Assembly (NCBI RefSeq): GCF_027587025.1 | Contig: NZ_JAPPTI010000004.1 | Location: 186,001 to 250,000 of the forward strand | Reading direction: 5' to 3' | Length of the DNA: 64,000 nucleotides | From: Vibrio sp. LaRot3 | GTDB taxonomy: Bacteria; Pseudomonadota; Gammaproteobacteria; Enterobacterales; Vibrionaceae | In this document: piece after piece, positions 45,336-53,150 of the stretch | Numbering within the stretch: the first letter of the stretch is position 1 | How the letters are laid out: the number at the start of each line of letters is the position of its first letter | The notes under the pieces: generated by a model | What the model saw: only the letters and a program-made list of their open reading frames with translations | What the model was told of the DNA's origin: nothing | Databases searched by the model: none | Position numbers and translations under genes: made by a program

Positions 45336-47162
45336 ATGCGAACAAGTTTATCCACTCTCCTGCTGGCATTATCTCCTTGCCTCATGAGCACGACTGCGTT
45401 TGCTGAAGACACAGCACCCTCTGTTGTGGCGATTGATGATCAACTCTTCACCAAGCATACTGAACTGAAAGAAGCCCGCAAAGCTCTTGATGAACAAGAG
45501 ACTACCGTATCTCGTCTCACCACCGAGCTAGAAAAAACCAACAGTATCAGCGCAGAACTGAGCGATAAATTTGCTGCAGCCAAAAAACAACTCGACTCTG
45601 ACTACAAACGCATGATTGATGATCCAAGCGTCGATATTGCGTCTACTCAAGCGGTTTACCAAGGTGCATGGAACGCGCTGAAAACGAGCCAATCAGACAA
45701 GCTATCTGCGGCGCAAAGCCTAGAGGAAGGTCAGCTTGAGCTGAGCAAGCGCAAAGCCGCTGTAACAGCGATTGAGCAAACCATCGCTGAATTTGATGAA
45801 GTCAAAATTCGTGCGCGCGTTGCTCGCTTAAACGATGAGCTTGAACCAGCCAAACAAATTAACGTTAGCTTCACCAATCGCTGTCAAGCAAACATGACCC
45901 TATCGCAGTGTGATGGGCAGACCAAAGAGCTTGCGCTACAAAAGGCGGTTAAGCAGTTCCAAAGCGAATTGTTAGCCCAAACAACAGAATCTGAAGTAGT
46001 GGTTGCGAATGCCAGCAAAACACCACTTAACATTCATGTACTGCGCCACTCTACGTCACAATCTGGTTTCTACGACGGCGAACGCTACCGTGCAATTATG
46101 GATGTAGAGCTTGAAGCGCGTCCTAACGATACCGCAGCTTGTCACCTATTAGGGGTTGATAAACAATACTGTTTCGCTCCGGGCTATACCTCTGGCGATC
46201 AATTCGACAATGAAAAAGAAATTGCTTGGGTAACCTTGTCGCTTCGCTCGAACCAATACAATGACAGCGTATTTGTCGACGGTGTTGCTTACGGAAGTAC
46301 CCCAGTAGAGATCATGCTCCCTGTCGGTCAGCACAATATTCAGATTCATAAAGATGGTTACAACAGTTTTGACCAAAATCTCACCATCAAATCTGACCAC
46401 AATCTAAAAGCCGTTCTCAAACAAAAAGCCAACCCACTGCGTGCAGGTGATCGCTTCGCAGATTTGCTAAAGAGTGGCAATAAAGCACCGCAAGTTGTCA
46501 CCGTTTTACCGGGTCGTTACTTAATTGGCGAACACGCATCCGATCAAGTTACCCTTGATCATGCTTTCGGAATGGGGGCGACACCAATCACGGTCAGTCA
46601 GTTTGAACAGTTTGTTGCTCAAACCGATTACCAAACAGATGCAGAGCTTAAAAACACTTGTACCGCTATTGTTGCTGGCGAAGTGACTGCGGTTGAAAAG
46701 AGCTACTGGCGCAATCCTGGCTTTAAACAGTCGCCACATGCACCTGTAGTATGTATTAGCCAAAACGATGCTCAAGCGTACGTAAAATGGCTAAGCAAAC
46801 AAACAGGTGCCCATTACCGACTACCAAGTGAAGACGAGTGGGAAGTTGCGGCTCGTGCTGGTAGCCAAACCAATTATTGGTGGGGCGACAACTTTGTTGC
46901 TAGCAATGCCAATACCGGTTGGAGCAGCTCTCCTTGGTCAAATGTGAGTACCTCTCCAGTTACAGCCTTTAAAGCTAACCCACTTGGCATTTACGACACG
47001 GTAGGTAACGTTTGGCAGTGGACGGACAGCTCGCAAGGCATCACTAAAGGTGGCGCATGGAACTTCTCGCCATCTAAAGCAGTGGCGCACGAAAGGTTAT
47101 ATCTATCGTCTTCGAGCGCAGCGAACTATGTCGGCTTTAGGGTAGTACGCGACATCAACTAA
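45336..47162 (+). CDS. secreted coiled-coil PEGA protein with SUMF1/FGE-like domain
   Basis: This 608-residue paralogue of the upstream gene starts with a signal peptide (1-23, TAFAED). It repeats the coiled coil (about 30-180), the TNRCQANMTLSQCDGQT Cys segment and the PEGA domain (about 295-365: SLRSNQYNDSVFVDGVAYGSTPVEIMLPVG). It then adds a SUMF1/formylglycine-generating-enzyme-like domain (about 385-608) with YRLPSEDEWEVAARAG, GNVWQWTDS, GGAWNFSPSKA and the ending NYVGFRVVRD. Such domains in secreted proteins are often binding modules and need not be active enzymes. Substrate unknown. Confidence 0.8.
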   Translation: MRTSLSTLLLALSPCLMSTTAFAEDTAPSVVAIDDQLFTKHTELKEARKALDEQETTVSRLTTELEKTNSISAELSDKFAAAKKQLDSDYKRMIDDPSVDIASTQAVYQGAWNALKTSQSDKLSAAQSLEEGQLELSKRKAAVTAIEQTIAEFDEVKIRARVARLNDELEPAKQINVSFTNRCQANMTLSQCDGQTKELALQKAVKQFQSELLAQTTESEVVVANASKTPLNIHVLRHSTSQSGFYDGERYRAIMDVELEARPNDTAACHLLGVDKQYCFAPGYTSGDQFDNEKEIAWVTLSLRSNQYNDSVFVDGVAYGSTPVEIMLPVGQHNIQIHKDGYNSFDQNLTIKSDHNLKAVLKQKANPLRAGDRFADLLKSGNKAPQVVTVLPGRYLIGEHASDQVTLDHAFGMGATPITVSQFEQFVAQTDYQTDAELKNTCTAIVAGEVTAVEKSYWRNPGFKQSPHAPVVCISQNDAQAYVKWLSKQTGAHYRLPSEDEWEVAARAGSQTNYWWGDNFVASNANTGWSSSPWSNVSTSPVTAFKANPLGIYDTVGNVWQWTDSSQGITKGGAWNFSPSKAVAHERLYLSSSSAANYVGFRVVRDIN

Positions 47163-47184
47163 AACCGAACCATTTTAGATAATT

Positions 47185-47202
47185 AGGGGGGAATTCCCCC
47201 CT
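47185..47202. promoter_or_regulatory. VqmA operator upstream of vqmR
   Basis: AGGGGGGAATTCCCCCCT is a perfect 18-bp palindrome. It differs by one central base from the AGGGGGGATTTCCCCCCT site that I remember as the VqmA-binding site of V. cholerae vqmR. The following T-run overlaps a -35 region; it could also double as a terminator for the PEGA/SUMF1 gene, which ends 20 bases earlier. Confidence 0.9.
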
Positions 47203-47236
47203 TTTTTGATCCCAAAATTCTCGGTAACCTTTGTTC

Positions 47237-47392
47237 TGAGTTCTGAAATGAAAGCATCAGAACTCGGTACCAATATCGATTGTTGGTGCGTCTATACTCA
47301 GCATACCCTCGCTGAGTCATAGAACCTCTTCTACACGTCGACAAGAACTATTCTTGTTTTTGCCAGATATCTAGCGATATCTGGCTTTTTTT
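47237..47392 (+). ncRNA. vqmR: VqmR small regulatory RNA
   Basis: The candidate transcript of about 155 nt starts 17+6 bases below the operator, with TAACCT at 47225-47230 as -10. It folds into successive hairpins: GAGTTCTGA/TCAGAACTC (47238-47265), ACTCAGC/GCTGAGT (47297-47318), ACAAGAA/TTCTTGT (47341-47357), and a terminator GCCAGATATC/GATATCTGGC plus T7 (47362-47392). Position, orientation ahead of vqmA and the operator identify it as VqmR, the Hfq-dependent sRNA that in V. cholerae represses vpsT and other targets after VqmA activation. Exact 5' end is predicted. Confidence 0.88.
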
Positions 47393-47472
47393 ATTTCCTC
47401 AAGTTCTTGAATAACTTAAACTATAAGCCTCTGATATCATATCTATAACTATTATAAAAAGAGAAGAACGGT

Positions 47473-48183
47473 ATGAACCAAAACCTCTCTTCACTGATGG
47501 CCCAACTACCGGGCTACTGGGGATGCAAAGACCTCAACTCTGTATTCGTCTGCGCCAATCTCGCCTACGCCAATTTAGTCGGTTTTGACACGGTAGAGCA
47601 ACTGATTGGCAAAGCCGACAATGATGTCCCGTGCCAGACGGCAAACTGTGCCAAAGACTTTCAACAGCAAGATCAATACGTCGTCCAAACTGGTCGCTCA
47701 CTCAAAGTACTCGATATCCACCCCTACCCCGACGGTAGCTGGCATGCGCACATATTTACCAAAAAGCCATGGCTAGATGAACATGGCAAGATACAAGGCA
47801 GCATCTTTTATGGGCAAGACCTTACCGAAACCGCGATTCTGGAAGTTGGACACTGGGTATGTCGCGCGACAGGCTTAGATGACATTTGCCAACTCGCCAA
47901 CAGCACTCACCTGCAACACGCACAAGAAAAACTCACTCAGCGTGAGCAAGAAGCATTATTTCTGCTGCTGTATGGAAAGAAACCGATCTACATAGCATCA
48001 GCAATGAATATCTCGATAAAAACCTTAGAAAGCTATGTAGCTCGTTTAAGAGCGAAGTTTGGTGCGCACAGCAAAGCCCACTTAATCGATCTCGCTTTAG
48101 AAAGAGGCTACGGCTCGGTCATTCCGCAATCTCTGTTAAAAAAACAGCTGTCCGTCATTTTGCATAATGAACCGAATCACTAA
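47473..48183 (+). CDS. vqmA: quorum-sensing receptor VqmA (PAS, LuxR-type HTH)
   Basis: This 236-residue regulator has an N-terminal PAS domain (about 5-125; LPGYWGCKDLNSVFVCANLAYANLVGF, VLDIHPYPDGSWHAHIFTKKPW, GSIFYGQDLTE). A C-terminal LuxR/GerE helix-turn-helix (about 155-215; LTQREQEALFLLLYGKKPIYIASAMNISIKTLESYVARLRAKF) follows. VqmA binds the autoinducer DPO and activates vqmR. It lies just downstream of vqmR and upstream of the convergent pdxH, as in V. cholerae. Confidence 0.92.
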   Translation: MNQNLSSLMAQLPGYWGCKDLNSVFVCANLAYANLVGFDTVEQLIGKADNDVPCQTANCAKDFQQQDQYVVQTGRSLKVLDIHPYPDGSWHAHIFTKKPWLDEHGKIQGSIFYGQDLTETAILEVGHWVCRATGLDDICQLANSTHLQHAQEKLTQREQEALFLLLYGKKPIYIASAMNISIKTLESYVARLRAKFGAHSKAHLIDLALERGYGSVIPQSLLKKQLSVILHNEPNH

Positions 48184-48222
48184 AGTCACACGACTGCGTT
48201 TGATCATTAAATAATGCCTATA

Positions 48223-48252
48223 AAAAACGCCGCTAAGTTAGCGGCGTTTTTT
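48223..48252. terminator. bidirectional terminator vqmA / pdxH
   Basis: AAAAACGCCGCT / AGCGGCGTTTTT with a short loop lies between convergent genes. Confidence 0.9.
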
Positions 48253-48257
48253 TGATT

Positions 48258-48893
48258 CTATGGTGCAAGTCGGTCGATATCCCACTTGTCATCATCGTGA
48301 GAGTACAAGAACCTGTCATGCAAGCGATGCTCGCCACCTTGCCAAAACTCAATACTGGTAGGTCGAATTCGGTAGCCACCCCAAAAAGATGGCACAGGAA
48401 TTTCGCCGTTAGCGAACTTTTGTTTTAATTCTAAAAACTTACCTTCTAACACACCACGCGCCGAGATTCGGCTACTTTGCTTACTCGCAATAGCGGCAAT
48501 TTGGCTTTCTTTTGGACGAGAAGCAAAATACTTGAAGTTTTCAGCGGCAGTGAGCTTTTCAGCAACACCCACAATATTGACTTGTCTTTCCAAGTTATGC
48601 CAAGGGAAGTGCAAGCTCACTTTTGCATTGTGCTCGATATGCTGCGCTTTACGGCTACCCAAGTTGGTATAGAAAACAAATCCGCTAGCATCACAGTGCT
48701 TAAGTAATACGATGCGTTGGTATGGCTGACCCGTCTCATCCACAGTCGCGACTGTCATGGCCGTCGGATCCATCAACTTCGCATCCACTGCTTGTTGTAA
48801 CCAAAAATTAAACTGATCGATAGGATCTTTCAGCAAATCTTTACGACGTAGGCCGCCTTGCGTGTATTCGCGGCGAATATCTTCAAGTTCCAT
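48258..48893 (-). CDS. pdxH: pyridoxamine 5'-phosphate oxidase
   Basis: This 211-residue FMN enzyme makes pyridoxal 5'-phosphate. It begins [20 protein letters not shown] with AGGAG before the ATG. FMN and substrate segments [64 protein letters not shown] are intact. A 13-residue longer frame has no better start. PLP serves SpeA among others. Confidence 0.96.
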   Translation of the reverse strand: MELEDIRREYTQGGLRRKDLLKDPIDQFNFWLQQAVDAKLMDPTAMTVATVDETGQPYQRIVLLKHCDASGFVFYTNLGSRKAQHIEHNAKVSLHFPWHNLERQVNIVGVAEKLTAAENFKYFASRPKESQIAAIASKQSSRISARGVLEGKFLELKQKFANGEIPVPSFWGGYRIRPTSIEFWQGGEHRLHDRFLYSHDDDKWDIDRLAP

Positions 48894-49118
48894 CTCATCT
48901 CCTGCACATTTTTTTGGTGATTGTGCGCGCATATTATTGATAACTCAATACCCTTTCTGATTTAGCGTCTAAACTTATCTTAATGATTATGAAACTCGTC
49001 ACCCTTCAATATTCAGAATTCTCAATTACAGGACAACGTTTTAATAGCAACTTCTTAACATAGCTGTGTTAAGGTAATAAAATCAAACAAATACCTTCGT
49101 ATTTAATAGGATAGACGA

Positions 49119-50510
49119 ATGAGTAAAAGCAGTTACGACCGTCTCGATAACAACGAGCTCGACTACGTAGATGATAAAACTGCCGCCTTACTTTTAAATA
49201 CGCCAAGCAGTGCGCGTATCATGCTTTGGCTGATGCTGCTATTTTTCATCATAGCAGTGGCTTGGGCGTCTTGGGCAGAGATCGACAAAGTCACCGTCGG
49301 ACAAGGCAAAGTTGTGCCTTCTTCCCAAATTCAAGTTGTGCAGAATTTAGAAGGTGGATTGGTCAAAGAGATTCTCGTTCGTGAAGGCGAAGTCGTTGAA
49401 AAAGGCCAACAGTTACTGCTTATCGATGATACTCGCTTTCGTTCAGACTTTCGTGAGCGTGAACAGCAAGTCGCCAACTTAACCGCCAGCGTATTGCAGC
49501 TTTCGGCATCACTCACCAGCGTCACCATCAATGAAGATTTTGACTCCAATAACTGGCAGAAAAACGTCATTCTCGATTACAGCAAACTGGCCTTCCCTCT
49601 CGAGTTTGCAGAGAAGAAACCCCAACTTGTCGCTCGCCAACAAGCTGAATATCGCCAAGACCTGAATAACTTACGTAACCAAATTTCTCTCATTGACCAA
49701 CAAGTTAAGCAAAAACAACAAGACTTGGTCGAGATTCAAGCACGAGTAAGAAACCTGCGCAGCAGCTATAACTTTGCGCGCAAAGAGCTAGATATCACTC
49801 GCCCGCTGGCAGAGGAAGGCGTCGTACCGCGTATTGAACTGCTCAAGCTGCAACGCCAAGTCAACGATACTCGTCGTGAAATGACTTCAAGTGAGTTGAA
49901 AGTACCTGTGCTTAAGTCAGCAATCCGAGAATCAATGCTAAGCCGTATTGATGCGGCACAGAAGTTCCGTTCTGAGCAACAAGAGAAACTCAACGAAGCC
50001 CAAGACCGCCTATCCGCAATGACAGAATCCACAGTGGGATTAGAAGACCGTGTGAATCGTACCGTGGTTATTTCACCTGTTACCGGCACAGTCAAAACCC
50101 TAAACATCAATACCGTCGGTGGTGTCATTCAGCCGGGTATGGATATCGTTGAGATCGTTCCGAGTGAAGACACACTTCTAGTGGAAGCGAAAATCGCCCC
50201 ACAAGACATCGCTTTCCTTCGTCCTGATTTACACGCCATCGTGAAATTTAGCGCCTACGATTTCACGAAATATGGCGGCCTTGAAGGGGTGCTTGAACAC
50301 ATCAGTGCAGATACCACGACCGATGAAGAAGGCAACAGCTTTTACTTGGTTCGAGTCCGCACCTCAGAAACGAGCTTAAGCGAAGATAATTCTCTCCCTA
50401 TCATTCCCGGTATGACGGCATCGGTTGACATCATTACCGGCAAACGCACTGTTATGAATTATCTACTAAAACCAATCCTTAGCGCCAAAACCAATGCACT
50501 TAAAGAGTAA
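49119..50510 (+). CDS. lapC: type I secretion membrane fusion protein (LapC-like)
   Basis: This 463-residue HlyD-family adaptor has one membrane anchor (residues about 30-50, IMLWLMLLFFIIAVAWASWAEID). A lipoyl/barrel-sandwich half-motif VVQNLEGGLVKEILVREGEVVEKGQ and a long periplasmic coiled coil (about 110-300) follow. The closing segment is NRTVVISPVTGTVKTLNINTVGGVIQPG. With LapB and TolC-type outer protein it exports a large adhesin. It is the first gene of lapC-lapG-lapD-lapB. Confidence 0.9.
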   Translation: MSKSSYDRLDNNELDYVDDKTAALLLNTPSSARIMLWLMLLFFIIAVAWASWAEIDKVTVGQGKVVPSSQIQVVQNLEGGLVKEILVREGEVVEKGQQLLLIDDTRFRSDFREREQQVANLTASVLQLSASLTSVTINEDFDSNNWQKNVILDYSKLAFPLEFAEKKPQLVARQQAEYRQDLNNLRNQISLIDQQVKQKQQDLVEIQARVRNLRSSYNFARKELDITRPLAEEGVVPRIELLKLQRQVNDTRREMTSSELKVPVLKSAIRESMLSRIDAAQKFRSEQQEKLNEAQDRLSAMTESTVGLEDRVNRTVVISPVTGTVKTLNINTVGGVIQPGMDIVEIVPSEDTLLVEAKIAPQDIAFLRPDLHAIVKFSAYDFTKYGGLEGVLEHISADTTTDEEGNSFYLVRVRTSETSLSEDNSLPIIPGMTASVDIITGKRTVMNYLLKPILSAKTNALKE

Positions 50511-51219
50511 TTTGGGCGCCAACATTAAAACAGTAATGTCGCGAATTGCCCAACACATGAAGTACGCGACAATTGCTGGCTTAGTACTGTTTAGCTCTAG
50601 CGCTTCGATGGCGCTAAACAGCAAAGAACAACGACTTGTAGAAGCGGTTGGCCGTGTCTATGGAGAACGCGCAGCCAAACGAGTAACCACTTGGCGAACA
50701 GAAATGGCACGCTATAAGAGCCTGTCAGAAAAACAAAAGCTGACCCAAGTGAATCAGTTTTTTAATCAGCTTAATTTCGTGAACGACGATAGGCTGTGGG
50801 GGAAAAACGACTATTGGGCAACACCACTGGAATTTCTAGGCAGTAACGCAGGGGATTGTGAAGACTTTACCATTGCTAAGTATTTCTCTTTATTGGAATT
50901 AGGAGTCTCAGATAAGAAACTCCGACTGGTGTATGTTAAAGCCATCACTCTGAACCAATTCCACATGGTTCTTGCGTACTACTCAACACCCAGTGCCGAG
51001 CCCGTGATATTGGACAATATCAACCCAGAGATTAAAACCGCGTCGAGTCGTCGCGATCTGCTACCGATATACAGTTTTAATGGTCGCAATCTTTGGCTTA
51101 TGAAATCAAAAAACGGACAGTTGGCAGGGAAGTCATCACGCCTGAGTTTATGGAATGACCTCCGTGCCAGAGAGAAATCACTCAAATTAAACAAACCAAT
51201 TGTAAATTTCGATGAGTAG
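50494..51219 (+). CDS. lapG: LapG-like periplasmic cysteine protease
   Basis: This protein (241 residues from this ATG) is a bacterial transglutaminase-like protease. The catalytic triad is Cys in SNAGDCEDFTIAKY (about 122), His in NQFHMVLAYY (about 157) and Asp in EPVILDNIN (about 174). The signal-like segment YATIAGLVLFSSSASMA lies at 24-40, so later ATGs (50536, 50557) are possible starts. LapG clips giant adhesins at their N-terminus when LapD is not c-di-GMP-bound. It overlaps lapC by 17 bases. Confidence 0.93.
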   Translation: MHLKSNLGANIKTVMSRIAQHMKYATIAGLVLFSSSASMALNSKEQRLVEAVGRVYGERAAKRVTTWRTEMARYKSLSEKQKLTQVNQFFNQLNFVNDDRLWGKNDYWATPLEFLGSNAGDCEDFTIAKYFSLLELGVSDKKLRLVYVKAITLNQFHMVLAYYSTPSAEPVILDNINPEIKTASSRRDLLPIYSFNGRNLWLMKSKNGQLAGKSSRLSLWNDLRAREKSLKLNKPIVNFDE

Positions 51220-51224
51220 ATAAT

Positions 51225-53135
51225 ATGACTTTATATAAACAACTTATCGCGGGGATGCTTGCAGTGTTTATGCTGCTTATGGTGTCGGTGTTTGTCATTG
51301 AATTTAACACTACCCGTAATAACCTTGAGCAGCAACAACGCTCTGAGGTAAACAACACCATCAACACCGTTGGCTTAGCGCTCGCCCCCTATTTACAGAA
51401 CAAGGATACCGTTGCAGTCGAATCTGTTATTAACGCTCTGTTCGATGGCAGTAGCTACTCAGTGGTACGCCTGCACTTTCTTGATTCGGACGAAGAAATT
51501 GTTCGTACCTACCCTATCCAACCCAATAACGTACCCGCGTGGTTCACCAAACTTGGCCTGTTTAGCAAAATCCATGATAGCCGCGTCGTGACAAGTGGTT
51601 GGATGCAGCTCGCTGAAGTCGAGATTGTCAGCCACCCGGGTGATGCTTACACTCAGCTTTGGAAAGCATTCGAAGACTTAGTGATCGCCTTTTGCTTGGT
51701 GTTCTTAATCGGTGTGTTTGCCATTTCATTTATCTTGCAGCGTGCACTGCGCCCACTGCAAAACATAGTGAGAAAGATGGAGCAGGTAGCCAAAAACCAA
51801 TTTGGCGCCCCATTGCCGCGCCCTAACACGGTTGACTTAATCAGCGTGGTTGACGGCATTAACAGCATGTCAGCTCAGGTTGAGCAAGCGTTCAAAGACC
51901 AAGCGAGAGAAGCTCAGCAACTACGTGAACGCGCCTACATTGATACCGTATCGAACTTAGGTAACCGTGCCTTCTACATGAGCCAATTAAACGCTTGGTT
52001 AGGCGAAGGCGGCTATGGCGGCGTTGCCCTACTCGAAGCGACATTCATCAAAGACTTGTACGAAGAAAAAGGCTACGAAAGTGGTGACAATATGGTGCGT
52101 GAACTAGCGGACCACATTAAGTTGTCACTAAACTCACCAGACATCATTTTAGCCCGCATCTCTTCTGACGAGTTCGGCTTTATCTTGCCTAACATGGATG
52201 ACAGTGAGCTCAAGCTACTAGCGGGCAGCATTGTAACTTACGTGCAAGATTTGAACTCCGATCCTACCGGCATGGCCTCTCCTGAATTTGCGCTAGGTGT
52301 CGTGCACAATAAGAGCGGTAACACTAGCTCTGATATCTTAACTATTCTTGATAACGCATTGGCTGCAGCCAAAGGCAACCCAGAAGAAAACTTCGGTTAT
52401 ATTTCCAGCGACCAATCTGGTGATCTTATGGGTAAACAGCAATGGAAAACTCTGGTGGACGAAGCCATTAATAATGATTGGTTTACGTTCCGCGTGCAAT
52501 CCGCCAACAATAGTTGGGGGCAAACCTATCACGCAGAGGTGTTTACTGCGATTGAGCATGGCGACAAACGTTACAGTGCCAACCAGTATCTATTCGCTCT
52601 TGAACAACTAGACGCCAGCCATCTGTTTGATCAATACGTTATTGGCGCCATGGCAACCAAACTTGAACAAGGCGAATTTGACTCTCCATTGGCGATTAAC
52701 ATTGCGCAATCCAGTATCGCCCAACCAAGCTTTATCCGTTGGGTAAGCCAATTGCTCAACAAGCATAAATCAATTGCACACCTACTCCATTTCGAGATCC
52801 CAGAGAACTGCTTTGTTCACACGCCGCACTACACCGCACTATTTTGTAATGCCATTCGTGCTGCTGGTGCAGACTTTGGTGTCGACAACTATGGTCGAAA
52901 CTTCCAATCGCTTGATTACATTAACGAGTTCCGTCCTGCGTATGTGAAACTCGACTATCTTTATACTCATCACCTTGATGATGAAAAACAGAAATTTACG
53001 TTAACCTCTATCTCGCGTACTGCACATAACCTTGGCATTAAAACCATCGCTTCGCGGGTAGAAACTCAAATTCAGTTGGACTTCTTGTCTGAGCACTTTA
53101 TAGAAGTTTTCCAAGGCTTCATTGTTGATAAATAG
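51225..53135 (+). CDS. lapD: LapD-like c-di-GMP receptor with degenerate GGDEF/EAL
   Basis: This 636-residue inner-membrane protein has helix 1 (about 9-27), a periplasmic LapD/MoxY domain (about 28-150), helix 2 (about 153-175) and HAMP (about 175-230). The GGDEF domain has SSDEF instead of GGDEF; the EAL domain has HAEVF in place of the EAL tripeptide. Loss of both catalytic motifs is what defines LapD: it binds c-di-GMP with the EAL domain and sequesters LapG. Five bases separate it from lapG. Confidence 0.93.
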   Translation: MTLYKQLIAGMLAVFMLLMVSVFVIEFNTTRNNLEQQQRSEVNNTINTVGLALAPYLQNKDTVAVESVINALFDGSSYSVVRLHFLDSDEEIVRTYPIQPNNVPAWFTKLGLFSKIHDSRVVTSGWMQLAEVEIVSHPGDAYTQLWKAFEDLVIAFCLVFLIGVFAISFILQRALRPLQNIVRKMEQVAKNQFGAPLPRPNTVDLISVVDGINSMSAQVEQAFKDQAREAQQLRERAYIDTVSNLGNRAFYMSQLNAWLGEGGYGGVALLEATFIKDLYEEKGYESGDNMVRELADHIKLSLNSPDIILARISSDEFGFILPNMDDSELKLLAGSIVTYVQDLNSDPTGMASPEFALGVVHNKSGNTSSDILTILDNALAAAKGNPEENFGYISSDQSGDLMGKQQWKTLVDEAINNDWFTFRVQSANNSWGQTYHAEVFTAIEHGDKRYSANQYLFALEQLDASHLFDQYVIGAMATKLEQGEFDSPLAINIAQSSIAQPSFIRWVSQLLNKHKSIAHLLHFEIPENCFVHTPHYTALFCNAIRAAGADFGVDNYGRNFQSLDYINEFRPAYVKLDYLYTHHLDDEKQKFTLTSISRTAHNLGIKTIASRVETQIQLDFLSEHFIEVFQGFIVDK

Positions 53136-53150
53136 ACTAAGGCTTAGTGT

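Noticed and set aside
47186..47207. GGGGGG-AATT-CCCCCC plus T6 as simply the terminator of the PEGA/SUMF1 gene
   Set aside because: The exact palindrome and its place before vqmR-vqmA match the VqmA operator; terminator action may be secondary.
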